Position numbers and translations under genes: made by a program. The notes beneath the pieces are model-generated. The model had not been told where the DNA came from and did not search any database. It saw only the letters and a program-made list of their open reading frames with translations. From assembly GCA_964645655.1 (NCBI GenBank), contig CAZXZS010000001.1:695212-759211 (forward strand): a stretch of DNA of 64,000 bases, written 5' to 3'. The stretch is from JAGOUA01 sp964645655 (GTDB lineage Bacteria; Patescibacteriota; Patescibacteriia; 2-12-FULL-60-25). Below are positions 7,249-15,160 of this stretch, piece after piece; position 1 is the stretch's first letter, and each line of letters begins with the position of its first letter.

Positions 7249-8037
7249 ATGGACCGGTTGCGCCTCTTCCTCCTCGCCTGCGCGCTCATCCTCGTACCGG
7301 GGCTGGGGCTCGCCCAGTCCTTTCCCGCGGCCGAGCGCGACCAGCGCGTCTACGACCTCGCCGCCTCCATGCCCGACGCCGGTCGGCGGGAAGCCCTCAA
7401 CCGCGAGCTCCTGGCCTTCGAGGCGGCGCACGGCGGCATCCAGGTCGCCGTCCTCACGGTCCCGGACACGCAGGGCTACTCGATGGAGGAATATGCCCAC
7501 GGCGTCTTCCGCGCCTGGGGCATCGGCCAGCGCGGCCTCAACAACGGCGTCCTCCTGCTCGTCTCGCGCCAACCCGATCCCGCCGGCCACACCAAGCGCA
7601 TCGAGACGGGATACGGCCTCGAAGGCGAGCTCCCCGACGCGATCTGCCTCCGAATCCTCCGCGAGACGATGCGGCCACTCATCGAGGCCAACAACCCCCA
7701 GGGCGCCATCGAGGCCGGAGCCCGCGCGATCCTGCGCCGGCTCGGCAACCAGGGACCCGAAGGTCCGCTCGGTGGCCCTGCGGCGGTCGTCACCAACCGC
7801 TCAGACGAGGACGGCACGTTCTGGACCGTTGGCTTCATCGTGGTCTTCATCGTGCTCTTCCTCATCCTGATCTGGTTCCTCGCCACGCGTGACCGCAGTC
7901 GTTCCGGCGGCTGGAGCAGCCGCTCGTCGTCCTACGACGGCGAATCCGGGTTCTCTAGCGGGGGCGACAGCGGCGGGAGGAGCGAGGGTAGCGGCTTCGG
8001 CGGCGGCGACAGCGGAGGCGGCGGCGCGTCCGAGTGA
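7249..8037 (+). CDS. TPM-domain (YgcG-like) membrane protein
   Basis: The 262-aa protein has a signal peptide (residues ~1-22), a TPM domain (RVYDLAASMPD, AVLTVPDTQGY, NNGVLLLVS, ETGYGLEGELPD), one membrane helix (~190-212, FIVVFIVLFLILIWFLAT) and a short Gly/Ser tail with two GGGDSGG blocks. It is closely similar to the first 230 residues of the 676-aa protein three genes upstream, so the two arose by duplication. It lies 12 bases after lemA and is probably co-transcribed. A GAGGG ribosome site precedes the ATG. This is the normal YgcG architecture. Confidence 0.92.
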   Translation: MDRLRLFLLACALILVPGLGLAQSFPAAERDQRVYDLAASMPDAGRREALNRELLAFEAAHGGIQVAVLTVPDTQGYSMEEYAHGVFRAWGIGQRGLNNGVLLLVSRQPDPAGHTKRIETGYGLEGELPDAICLRILRETMRPLIEANNPQGAIEAGARAILRRLGNQGPEGPLGGPAAVVTNRSDEDGTFWTVGFIVVFIVLFLILIWFLATRDRSRSGGWSSRSSSYDGESGFSSGGDSGGRSEGSGFGGGDSGGGGASE

Positions 8038-8043
8038 TCCCTA

Positions 8044-8077
8044 CGGCACACGGTCCATCCGGTGCCGTTTTTTCTTT
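8044..8077 (+). terminator. Terminator of the lemA-TPM operon
   Basis: CGGCAC-loop-GTGCCG followed by TTTTTTCTTT, starting a few bases after the stop. Confidence 0.8.
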
Positions 8078-8119
8078 GGAGGATTTGAAGGCGCGGGAAA
8101 AGAGCTGGATTCCACAAAA

Positions 8120-8146
8120 CAAAAAAGACCCGCTCAGTCGCAGGTC
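8120..8146 (-). terminator. Terminator enclosing the stop codon of the first HD-like gene
   Basis: Minus strand GACCTGC-GACTGA-GCGGGTC followed by a T run. The TGA stop of the gene lies in the loop. The same hairpin ends the paralogous gene at 8886. Confidence 0.8.
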
Positions 8147-8724
8147 AGGGCAAACGCGATCCTGACGACATTCAGGTCAGCGCCGTAGACGCCGGTAACG
8201 ACGGTGGCCAGCTTGCGGATGTAGATGCGGTAGGTCTCACGCTTGGCCGAGTCCATCCAGCCCGCCGTCTTCCAGTTGCTCACCTTGTCATACAGCTTGA
8301 GCAGCAGGACGAACGGCTCGTGGTCCCAGACCTTGACCATCTCCTCCGCCGTGCCGCCGTAGTAGGTCATGGCGTCGATGAGCGTGACGAGGCGTTCAGG
8401 CAGGCCCTCGGGCGGCGGGATGTTGGTGTCCTCCGGCACGTCGTGGTAGAGGAGCGCCAGGGCACCCACGGCCCGATCGCCCTCGGAGAGCCGCGGCTCG
8501 TTGAGGATCTCGGTGAAGCAGTCGAGGGCGTGCGACGCGGTGGGCGTCTTCCGGTCGAACTTGCGGACGTCGCGCCCAGGTTTGGCGTGCTCGCCGTGAG
8601 CTCGCAGCGCGTACAGGATGTAGCGTTCGAGCTCCGGCCCGACAGGCAAGGGGATGATGCCCTGGTTGGCGAGGGTGAAGATCTGGCCGTCGCGGAACTC
8701 GATCCCGGGGGTCCGTTGTGACAT
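8134..8724 (-). CDS. HD-domain-like protein (RelA/SpoT-type HD signature)
   Basis: The 196-aa protein has an HD-type arrangement: His65 in SHALDCF, then His94-Asp95 in ALLYHDVPEDT, resembling the ALLHDVVEDT metal site of RelA/SpoT-like hydrolases. The later helices (LYDKVSNWK and RIYIRKLATVV) fit an HD helical bundle. No synthetase domain is present. A phosphohydrolase role is inference from the motif. It has an AAGGAGG ribosome site, a TTGACG promoter and a terminator. A paralog of exactly the same length (196 aa) lies directly upstream, with the HD aspartate lost. Confidence 0.7.
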   Translation of the reverse strand: MSQRTPGIEFRDGQIFTLANQGIIPLPVGPELERYILYALRAHGEHAKPGRDVRKFDRKTPTASHALDCFTEILNEPRLSEGDRAVGALALLYHDVPEDTNIPPPEGLPERLVTLIDAMTYYGGTAEEMVKVWDHEPFVLLLKLYDKVSNWKTAGWMDSAKRETYRIYIRKLATVVTGVYGADLNVVRIAFALTCD

Positions 8725-8750
8725 GCGTCCTCCTTCTGCTGGACAAGAAC

Positions 8751-8779
8751 CTCATACCATACGGCGCTGCCGCCGTCAA
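8751..8779 (-). promoter_or_regulatory. Promoter for the first HD-like gene
   Basis: Minus strand TTGACG (8779-8774), 17-base spacer, TATGAG (8756-8751). Confidence 0.65.
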
Positions 8780-8871
8780 TCCTTCTCCTAACATAAGAAC
8801 TCGCGCTCTCGCGTTGCCCCTCGGGAAAGGGTGCCGTTGAATAACGCCCCGTTTTCCTTGCTCAACCAAAC

Positions 8872-8898
8872 AAAAAAAGACCCGCTCAGTCGCAGGTC
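8872..8898 (-). terminator. Terminator enclosing the stop codon of the second HD-like gene
   Basis: Identical stem-loop to the one at 8120-8146, with the TGA stop in the loop and a T run after it. Confidence 0.8.
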
Positions 8899-9476
8899 AG
8901 GGCACGGGCGATCTTGATGATGTTGAGGTCAGCACCGTACGCCGGAGCGACCTCGGCCGACAGGGCACGGATGAGCCGGCAGGAGCGGTCACGGTCCTCC
9001 CCAACGCTCCCCTTCGAGAACTTCCAGTGGCTGCAGCAGTCATACAGCGCCAGCAGGCGGAGAAACGGCTCCCCGACGGGGTCATCCGGAGCCGGCGCCT
9101 CGTACTCCGGCCGCCCCACGCGCGCGAGCGCGCTGATGAGCCGCTTGACCCGACGCGACAGGTTCTCGAGGAGGACCGCCGTAGAATCCTCATGCACCCC
9201 GTGGAAGAGCAGGACCAGGCCCCCGACGGCCCGGTCGGCTTCGGAGAGCCGCGGCTCGGCGCTGATCTCGGTGAAGCAATCGAGCGGATGGAGGAGATCC
9301 GGAAGCGCGCGCCCATTCCCCGCAAGCAGCCGCTCCGGCTTGGGGAACTTGGTCTGCGCACGGAGCACGTAGGCCAAGTAGTGGCCGAGCTCGTCGGGCG
9401 TCGGCAAGCGTTCTGCGGCGTTGGCGGGCGTGACGATGCGCCCCTCGTGAGGTTCCGTCCTCTTGTTTCCGTCCAT
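8886..9476 (-). CDS. Degenerate HD-domain-like paralog
   Basis: The 196-aa product aligns end to end with the gene at 8134-8724: LHPLDCFTEISAEPRLSEADRAVGG, YGADLNIIKIARALTCD and the shared C-terminus. The metal site, however, reads LLFHGVHEDS: the Asp of the HD pair is Gly93, so hydrolase activity is probably lost or changed. The start at 9476 is set by GGGGAGG nine bases upstream; an open frame continues further but lacks support. It has its own TTGACG promoter and stop-enclosing terminator. A regulatory or dimer-partner role is possible. Confidence 0.7.
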   Translation of the reverse strand: MDGNKRTEPHEGRIVTPANAAERLPTPDELGHYLAYVLRAQTKFPKPERLLAGNGRALPDLLHPLDCFTEISAEPRLSEADRAVGGLVLLFHGVHEDSTAVLLENLSRRVKRLISALARVGRPEYEAPAPDDPVGEPFLRLLALYDCCSHWKFSKGSVGEDRDRSCRLIRALSAEVAPAYGADLNIIKIARALTCD

Positions 9477-9503
9477 GGGTCCCTCCCCTGATCGAACCTC
9501 TTT

Positions 9504-9532
9504 TTGGTACCACCTTTTTCCCGGTTCGTCAA
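9504..9532 (-). promoter_or_regulatory. Promoter for the second HD-like gene
   Basis: Minus strand TTGACG (9532-9527), 17-base spacer, TACCAA (9509-9504). Confidence 0.55.
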
Positions 9533-9534
9533 CC

Positions 9535-9951
9535 TCAACGGGACCGTTTTTCGAGAACGGATTTGGCAAAAATGGACAGCGCCAACAACGACCCGCCCGA
9601 AAGGTCCAACAACAGGTCGCACATGGTATCCGGCAAACGGATATCATAGGTCGGATCCAGCCAAATGTAGACCGCGTACTCGTAAAACTCCCACAGCACG
9701 CCCACGAGAGCCGTCAGGGCGATGCACGTCAGGGCGATCGCCCAATGCGGCAGCTCCGGAAACGTCGCCCGCTCGCGCAGCAGCCGATAGCCGCGCCACG
9801 CAAGCCAGGCGATGCTCATCCCGCCAAAGAAATGCAGGAACGGATCAAACCGCCCATCCCACGGCACCAGGAAGATCCGCAGGCGGTGGACCAAAAACAG
9901 GGTCCCGGTCGGGGCCAGCATCGCGAAGAGGGAGCGTGCAGATGAGGTCAT
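9535..9951 (-). CDS. Small integral membrane protein, DUF2238/YjdF-like
   Basis: The 138-aa protein has about four hydrophobic segments. Motifs FDPFLHFFGG, GVLWEFYEYAVY and LPDTMCDLLLDLSGG resemble the WEFYE and DT..D..D..GG patterns of DUF2238/YjdF membrane proteins. Function of that family is unknown. It overlaps the upstream Smr gene by four bases (ATGA), so the two are translationally coupled. Assignment rests on motif recognition only. Confidence 0.65.
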   Translation of the reverse strand: MTSSARSLFAMLAPTGTLFLVHRLRIFLVPWDGRFDPFLHFFGGMSIAWLAWRGYRLLRERATFPELPHWAIALTCIALTALVGVLWEFYEYAVYIWLDPTYDIRLPDTMCDLLLDLSGGSLLALSIFAKSVLEKRSR

Positions 9952-10199
9952 ACGTATCGCCCCCGAAGGTACAGCACGGCCCCCGTTTCGTGAAGGAAGG
10001 GCGAATCCATCGCCTCGATCCCTTCCCGCCGGGCCCAGGCCAGGATCCCCGCCCGCAAGGCCCCCGTCCCCCGCCCATGGATCACTTTCAACACTTCCGT
10101 CCGTCTCCCCAACGCGAGACGGATCTCATGGGTCGCACCCAGGACGTCGTACCCATGGAGGTCGATCTCATCGGTCGCGTAGAGGTCGGAGAGGGTCAT
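9948..10199 (-). CDS. Small Smr-domain protein
   Basis: The 83-aa protein is a stand-alone Smr domain with IDLHGYDVLGA, the LKVIHGRGTGALR motif and a C-terminal strand. In MutS2 the Smr domain is a nuclease; free Smr proteins act on nucleic acids with unclear targets. The start is six bases after a TATCAT -10 box, so the message is probably leaderless. It is coupled to the downstream membrane protein by an ATGA overlap. Confidence 0.9.
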   Translation of the reverse strand: MTLSDLYATDEIDLHGYDVLGATHEIRLALGRRTEVLKVIHGRGTGALRAGILAWARREGIEAMDSPFLHETGAVLYLRGRYV

Positions 10200-10205
10200 G
10201 CGGGG

Positions 10206-10214
10206 ATGATAGCA
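10206..10214 (-). promoter_or_regulatory. Extended -10 box for leaderless Smr gene
   Basis: Minus strand TGCTATCAT, with six bases between the -10 and the ATG at 10199. Confidence 0.65.
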
Positions 10215-10228
10215 GGCTCCTCACCCAA

Positions 10229-10255
10229 AACAAAAAGCCCTCGCAGCCTACCGGC
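10229..10255 (-). terminator. Terminator of the broken gene, stop codon in loop
   Basis: Minus strand CAGCC-GGTA-GGCTG then CGAGGGCTTTTTG. The TAG stop of the remnant reading frame lies in the loop. Confidence 0.55.
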
Positions 10256-10434
10256 TGGAGGACCCAGAAGCCTCGCGGGCACGAGCCCCGCTATACCCGA
10301 CCCGCTTCTCGAACGCGCCCCGCCCGTTGATGCCGAAGAACTCGAGGATCCCCCCTTGGCGAGGTTGATCGTCTTCTCGACGATCATCGCATCCTCGATC
10401 TTCGGAAAAAGAGGAGCAGCGCATCCTTTCCCCC
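10248..10434 (-). pseudogene. Frameshifted 3' remnant of an unknown gene
   Basis: Two minus-strand frames make one coherent C-terminus if a single base is restored in the G6 run near 10358: one frame gives PKIEDAMIVEKTINLAKGG, and the next continues ILEFFGINGRGAFEKRVG to a TAG stop in a terminator loop. No full-length gene exists upstream; the remnant abuts the left end of a hairpin repeat. I do not recognise the protein. A sequencing error in the G run, or simple chance, are alternatives. Confidence 0.4.
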
Positions 10435-10649
10435 GTCCGAGTTTCTCTTTTTCTGTTTTTCATCCCTTTCCCTCCCCTGTAGGTCCCTGGCGGGCGAGGC
10501 CCTTTTGGGGCGACGAGAACTCGCCTTTTATCTTGATGGAAGCTCAGACAGCTCGTCGCCCCAAAAGGGCCTCGCCCGCCAGGGACCGGCCCACCCAACG
10601 GAAAAGGGCGGGCCGTGGGGCGCCAGCCCCACCCCTCTTGCCGGGAGGC
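10435..10649 (+). repeat. Long-hairpin repeat element, copy A
   Basis: A pyrimidine-rich tract (GTCCGAGT then TTTCTC runs) leads to a perfect 36-bp inverted repeat: arms 10482-10517 and 10552-10587, beginning GGTCCCTGGCGGG. It is followed by a GGCCC/GGGCC pairing, the hairpin GTGGGGC-GCCA-GCCCCAC and a terminal hairpin TTGCC-GGGA-GGCAA. Copies B (18868-19091, inverted) and C (20445-20676) share the outline and stem base, but the distal arms differ while remaining self-complementary. No coding frame is supported inside. Confidence 0.85.
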
Positions 10650-10653
10650 AAAG

Positions 10654-10677
10654 CGAAACTCGCCGTTCGGCGAGTTT
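10654..10677 (-). terminator. Hairpin after rplU
   Basis: GAAACTCGCC-GTTC-GGCGAGTTTC, ten bases past the rplU stop. The T tract is weak but the stem is perfect. Confidence 0.65.
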
Positions 10678-10686
10678 CTTTCGTAC

Positions 10687-10989
10687 TTACGAGATGCTGA
10701 CAATCTTCACTTTCGTAAACGGCTGGCGGTGTCCCACGCGCTTGGCGTAGCGGACCTTCGGCTTGTAATGCACGACTTCGATCTTGTCGGCACGGCCCTG
10801 TTCGATGACTTCGGCGCTGACCTTGCCCGCAAGCGTCGGCATGCCGAGCTTGATGGCCTTGCCTTCGGCGGTCATGAGGGCGTCAAACGAAACCTTGTCG
10901 CCCTGTTTCGCGGCGAGCTTCTCGACCTTGAGGAGGTCGCCTTCTTTCACGAGGTACTGCTTACCCCCGGTTTGGATCACGGCAATCAT
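10687..10989 (-). CDS. rplU: 50S ribosomal protein L21
   Basis: The 100-aa product is full length for L21. It begins MIAVIQTGGKQYLV and contains the family segments VEKL, the GxxV.A.V..QGR.DKI stretch and HYKPKVRYAKRVGHRQPFTKVKI at the C-terminus. L21 binds 23S rRNA in the large subunit. rpmA (L27) normally follows rplU but is absent here; a hairpin repeat follows instead. A TATCCT box lies about 20 bases upstream of the start. Confidence 0.98.
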   Translation of the reverse strand: MIAVIQTGGKQYLVKEGDLLKVEKLAAKQGDKVSFDALMTAEGKAIKLGMPTLAGKVSAEVIEQGRADKIEVVHYKPKVRYAKRVGHRQPFTKVKIVSIS

Positions 10990-11096
10990 ATGAGAATGGG
11001 CATAGGATAGCCAAAAAGGCGGGGCCTGTCAACGGGAACGGGACGGATCCGGGCGGAAGCAAGAAAACCCCCGTTTTTCCCACCAAAAAGCCTTTT

Positions 11097-11582
11097 TTAT
11101 GAACCGCTGACAGGCGTCCCGACCCCCCAACCCCGGCGGGTCGCTTCGCCAGCCTGGACCTCAAGGACGGCGTCCGCGGGACCGGACGGCGTCACGATGG
11201 CAGGGGTCCCGGAGGCGGCCGGGAACGGGACGTCGGCAAAGACGTCGCGGATCTGGCCATCCCGCAGGTAAAGGATATCCAAGGGGAACCGCATGTCCTT
11301 CATCCAGAAGGGCTGGATGGCCGGCTCCGGGAAGCGAAACAGCATGCCCGTCCCTGGGGCGAGACCAGGGCGGCCGCTGAGGCCCCGTTCGCGCTCGACC
11401 GGGTCGTCGGCGATCTCGACCTCAAGGCGCGCATCACCCACCCGCAACGGCTCACGCGGCAAGATGGGCTGACCAGACGCGCTGCCCGATCCCGGAACCT
11501 GCGAGGACAGAAAAAAGGCGGAGGCCACGAGGGCGAGACCGGCCACGCCCGCCACGGATAGGACAGCCTTCATACGCTTCAT
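11097..11582 (-). CDS. DUF192 (UPF0127) family secreted protein
   Basis: The 161-aa product has an N-terminal hydrophobic segment (VLSVAGVAGLALVASAFFL) and a DUF192 domain: LEVEIADDPVERERGLSGRP, GMLFRFPEPAIQPFWMKDMRFPLDILYL. The WMK.M..PLDI motif is diagnostic. The function of DUF192 is unknown; it is usually exported. The ATG at 11582 overlaps the stop of the upstream glycosyl-phosphate transferase gene (ATGA), so the genes are coupled. Confidence 0.92.
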   Translation of the reverse strand: MKRMKAVLSVAGVAGLALVASAFFLSSQVPGSGSASGQPILPREPLRVGDARLEVEIADDPVERERGLSGRPGLAPGTGMLFRFPEPAIQPFWMKDMRFPLDILYLRDGQIRDVFADVPFPAASGTPAIVTPSGPADAVLEVQAGEATRRGWGVGTPVSGS

Positions 11583-12625
11583 GTGAGACGCGCGCCGCGG
11601 CGTTCGGCGATGGAGGTGCCGACGTACGATAGCGTCCAGGTGAGCAGCACGACGACCCCAAGGAGCAGCATCTTCGCCTGGGTCTGCATCTGGAGGGCGG
11701 CCAGGCCGAAACCGAGGGCAAGACCCCATAGCAGCAAGGTCACGGCCCAGGGCGGGAGGCCCGCGGCCAGCAACACGAAGTGCAGGTGGGTCCGGTCCCC
11801 CTGCAACGGCGAGAGGCCGCGCCAAAGGCGGCGCAGCATCACCCAGACGATATCAGCCGCAAAAAAACCCACGGCCATGAGCGCGATCGCGAATTTCGCG
11901 CCGGAGATGAGGGCGAGGATCCCGAGCCCAAAGCCGGCGAAGGTGCTGCCGAATTCGCCGAGGAAGAGCCGCGCCTTCGGCCAGCCATGCAGGAACACCC
12001 CGAAAAAGCTGCCGCCGAAGAGTGCGGCGAACAAGGCGACTTCGGGCTGGAAGAAGCGGCCCGACAGGCAGAGGCCGACGATGAGGATCGCGCCGATGAC
12101 GGTCTGGCCCGAGACCAGGCCATCAAGCCCATCGGAAAACTTGGTCGCGCCCGTACACGCCAAAAGCCACAAGGCGGAGATGGCGAGCGACGCGAAGGAA
12201 GACAGGGGCAGCGGCACGCCGGACGGCAGGCTGAGGCGATCGACCCGCAAGCCGAAGGCGAGGGCGACCGTGACGGACAGCGACGCCCCCAGCAGCAGCC
12301 ACCCGGGACGCAAGGGACGGCGATCATCGACGGTACCGACGATCAGCAGGGGCAGCGTGGACAGGAAGAACCCCAAGCGGTCGAGGGGCGTGACGGTCCG
12401 GAACAGGTCGGGGTACAGCCACGAGGCGAGGGCGACCGCCAAGGCGCACACGAGCCAGGCGACGAGCCCCCCGCCATAGGGGATCGGCCGGGCATGGCGA
12501 TGGCGTCCCGCATCCGGCACGTCGAGCCAACCATGGGCCGTGGCCCACCGGCGCATCCAAAAGCCGAGGCCCCAGGCCCCGGCAGCCGCGAGGGAGAACC
12601 CGACGAGCAGGCGGACAAGCAGCAT
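11579..12625 (-). CDS. MraY/WecA/TagO-type glycosyl-1-phosphate transferase
   Basis: The 348-aa integral membrane protein has about ten hydrophobic segments. Family motifs are DVPDAGRHRHARPIPYGGG, the GTVDDRRPL loop, TKFSDGLDGL (usually N..N..DGLDGL), FLGEFGST (usually F.GD.GS) and THLHF. Members transfer a sugar-1-phosphate from UDP-sugar to undecaprenyl phosphate, starting wall or surface glycan synthesis. The two altered acidic/Asn positions are unusual and may shift substrate or activity. MraY itself would be expected in the dcw cluster; this one is closer to WecA/TagO by its HxH region. Confidence 0.85.
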   Translation of the reverse strand: MLLVRLLVGFSLAAAGAWGLGFWMRRWATAHGWLDVPDAGRHRHARPIPYGGGLVAWLVCALAVALASWLYPDLFRTVTPLDRLGFFLSTLPLLIVGTVDDRRPLRPGWLLLGASLSVTVALAFGLRVDRLSLPSGVPLPLSSFASLAISALWLLACTGATKFSDGLDGLVSGQTVIGAILIVGLCLSGRFFQPEVALFAALFGGSFFGVFLHGWPKARLFLGEFGSTFAGFGLGILALISGAKFAIALMAVGFFAADIVWVMLRRLWRGLSPLQGDRTHLHFVLLAAGLPPWAVTLLLWGLALGFGLAALQMQTQAKMLLLGVVVLLTWTLSYVGTSIAERRGARLT

Positions 12626-12634
12626 ATGGCCCGA

Positions 12635-15160
12635 TTATTTCCGCTCGACGAGGACCTGTCCATCTTCCTTGAGGACGATGGTGTCGCCGCGCTTGGCCTC
12701 CTTCTTGAGGAGGAAATCGGCGATGGCGGTCTCGACACGGTCCTGGATGAGGCGACGGAGGGGCCGGGCGCCGAATTCGGGATCGTAGCCGTCGTGGGCG
12801 AGGCGCTCGACGCCGGCATCCTCGGCACGGAAGAGGAGCCCCTTCTCGGCGAGATGGGTCTCGAGGGCACGGAGCATGAGCCAGGCGATGCGCGTGACGT
12901 CGTCGAGGGTGAGCGGACGGAAGACATGGACGCCGTCGAAGCGGTTGAGGAACTCGGGACGGAACGTCTTCTTCAGTTCGCGCTCCAGGAGCTCGCGGCG
13001 CAGGGTCTCGGCGTCGGCACCGGCCCGGATGCGCTCTTGGATGTACGGGGCGGACGCGTTCGAGGTCGCGATGATGATCGTATGCGAAAAGTCGATGGTG
13101 CGGCCGACGCCATCGGTGAGGCGGCCGTCATCGAGGACCTGGAGGAAGAGGGTCAGGATGTCGGGATGGGCCTTTTCGAGCTCGTCGAGCAGTACGAGGC
13201 CATACGGGCGCTGCCGCACCGCCTCGGTAAGGAGGCCGCCCTTCTCGTCTTGCGGCTGGCCGATAAGGCGGGCGACCGAGGATGGCGCCTGGTATTCGGA
13301 GCAGTCGAGGCGGATGAGGCGGTCTTCGGCGCCGAAGAACTCGCGCGCGAGCGCCTTGGCGAGTTCCGTCTTCCCCACGCCGGTCGGGCCAAGGAAAAGG
13401 AACGACGCCATCGGGCGATGCGTATCGCGGACGTCGGCACGGGCACGGCGCATGGCCTGCGCCACGGCGGCGACGGCATCCGATTGGCCGATGACGCGCG
13501 CCTTGAGGGCCTCCTCGAGGCGTAACAGGCGGGCCGCCTCGTCATCTTGGACGACGCGGGCCGGGATGCCCGTCTTCTCCTCGATGACGCGGGCGATCTC
13601 CTCACGGCCCACGAGCGCGCGTTCGCCGTGTTCGCGACGGGTCAAGGCCGCCGCCTCACGAAGCCAGCCCAAGGCATTCCCGGGACAGACGAGGCCGGAC
13701 GAGACCTGGTCCGCCGCCTCAAGCGCGACTTGGATGGCGGCGTAGGTAAAGAAGATGTCGTGCTTGTATTCGAGGCCGCCCGCATGGGTGAGGAGGATGG
13801 CCTCGGCGACCGTGCCGGTGGGCGGAGGGAGCTGGATGGATGTGGCACGCTTGCCGAACACGCGGTTCTCGAGATGGCTGCGCCAGCCTTCGGGCGTGAC
13901 GGTCGCGATCACGAACAGGCCAAGGCGCTCGATCTCGGAAGAAAGCAACTCGAACAGGTCGCGGGTCCCGCCATATCCGGCGCCCGCCAACCCCTCGACC
14001 CCCTCGAGCACAAGGACGATGCTGCCGCTTTGCGCGACCTCGCGGGTCAGCTGCAGGAGCCGCTCGGAGATGACGCCCGCATCCGCTCCCGTGACGAGTT
14101 CGGCGACATGGACGGACACGAGACGCTTGTCGAACAGCACGGCCGGCACGCGCTCCTCGACCATGCGGCGCGCCAATCCCTCGAGGAAGGCCGTCTTGCC
14201 TGCCCCATCGGCCCCGACGAGGACCAGCGTACGCTGGCCGCCTTCCCAGGCACGGACGGCGGACGTCCAGGCCTCGGCCCGCTCGATGACGGGAGCGATG
14301 AGGCCGTTCTTTGCCGCAGACGTCAGGTCCTCGCTGAGCTGGTTAAGCAGCGGCGTGAACCGGGCCGTCATGGTCCGATTGAGGCCGGTGTCCGGCTTGG
14401 CGGCGGCGGCCCGCACGAACCGGTCGTGCTCGACCTTCAAGGCGGATTGCACGGAAAGCCAACGGCTGATGCCGTCGATATGGCGCGCGTCGGCCCCCGC
14501 GGCCTCCAACGCCTCCGCAAGCCGCGGATCCTGCGCCAAGGCGGCACGTAGCAGCTCCACGGCCCCGATCCCCTGCCCCGCGCCTTCGGAAATGGCCAGG
14601 TCACGAGCCGCAGCAAGCATCGTCTCGACTTCCGGACGCGTGGCCCCAGGCGATTCCGCCTCACCCTCGCGGACCAGCGCGATGAAGGGCTTCTGTAGGT
14701 CATCGAACCCGATCCCCAGGCGTGCCAGGACCGACGCGCCTTCGCCGCTCACGAACGCTCCCAGCACGACATGGGCAACGCCGAGGGGACGCCGCAGCGT
14801 ATCGGCCAATTGGCGCCCCTGCTCCAACGCCAACCAGGCGCTGGCGCGGAACATCTCGAGCGGCTGGTCCGCCTTCGGAAGGAAGGCGCGTTCAGGCTGC
14901 CAAGGAAAGGCGCGCAACCGATAGACCGCCAGGGCGGTCGCGAGCAAGAAAAGCCCGAGCGGGGCAGCCGACGCCCGGATCCAAACGGACGGCACGAAAG
15001 AGGCATCCGCAAGAGCCATCCACACGGAAGCCGACCAGGCGAGGGATCCGATCAGGACGGCGACCGTCGCGACCCACACCCATTGGCGTACGCGCAATTG
15101 CTGGCGGCGCCAGACGAACAGCTCCGCAGACAGGGGCACGGAAGAAAGAGGCGTTACCAT
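12635..15160 (-). CDS. Membrane-anchored Clp-type double AAA+ ATPase
   Basis: The 841-aa protein has two membrane helices (~25-50 and ~60-80), a Clp-N-like repeat region (~110-230), a first AAA+ module with Walker A GADGAGKT (~316-323) but a degenerate Walker B (VLVLEG, no DE pair), and a complete second module with GPTGVGKTE (~591), LLDELEKA, IATSN and FRPEFLNRFD plus a ClpB/C C-terminal domain. Clp proteins unfold substrates, with or without ClpP. Membrane tethering and a possibly inactive D1 set this apart from ClpB and ClpC. The start at 15160 overlaps the upstream membrane gene by seven bases. Confidence 0.88.
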   Translation of the reverse strand: MVTPLSSVPLSAELFVWRRQQLRVRQWVWVATVAVLIGSLAWSASVWMALADASFVPSVWIRASAAPLGLFLLATALAVYRLRAFPWQPERAFLPKADQPLEMFRASAWLALEQGRQLADTLRRPLGVAHVVLGAFVSGEGASVLARLGIGFDDLQKPFIALVREGEAESPGATRPEVETMLAAARDLAISEGAGQGIGAVELLRAALAQDPRLAEALEAAGADARHIDGISRWLSVQSALKVEHDRFVRAAAAKPDTGLNRTMTARFTPLLNQLSEDLTSAAKNGLIAPVIERAEAWTSAVRAWEGGQRTLVLVGADGAGKTAFLEGLARRMVEERVPAVLFDKRLVSVHVAELVTGADAGVISERLLQLTREVAQSGSIVLVLEGVEGLAGAGYGGTRDLFELLSSEIERLGLFVIATVTPEGWRSHLENRVFGKRATSIQLPPPTGTVAEAILLTHAGGLEYKHDIFFTYAAIQVALEAADQVSSGLVCPGNALGWLREAAALTRREHGERALVGREEIARVIEEKTGIPARVVQDDEAARLLRLEEALKARVIGQSDAVAAVAQAMRRARADVRDTHRPMASFLFLGPTGVGKTELAKALAREFFGAEDRLIRLDCSEYQAPSSVARLIGQPQDEKGGLLTEAVRQRPYGLVLLDELEKAHPDILTLFLQVLDDGRLTDGVGRTIDFSHTIIIATSNASAPYIQERIRAGADAETLRRELLERELKKTFRPEFLNRFDGVHVFRPLTLDDVTRIAWLMLRALETHLAEKGLLFRAEDAGVERLAHDGYDPEFGARPLRRLIQDRVETAIADFLLKKEAKRGDTIVLKEDGQVLVERK

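Noticed and set aside
11780..13525. A 581-codon plus-strand open frame
   Set aside because: It lies opposite the MraY/WecA-type and Clp-like genes, whose motifs are unmistakable; its product is a Glu/Gly/Arg-rich shadow.
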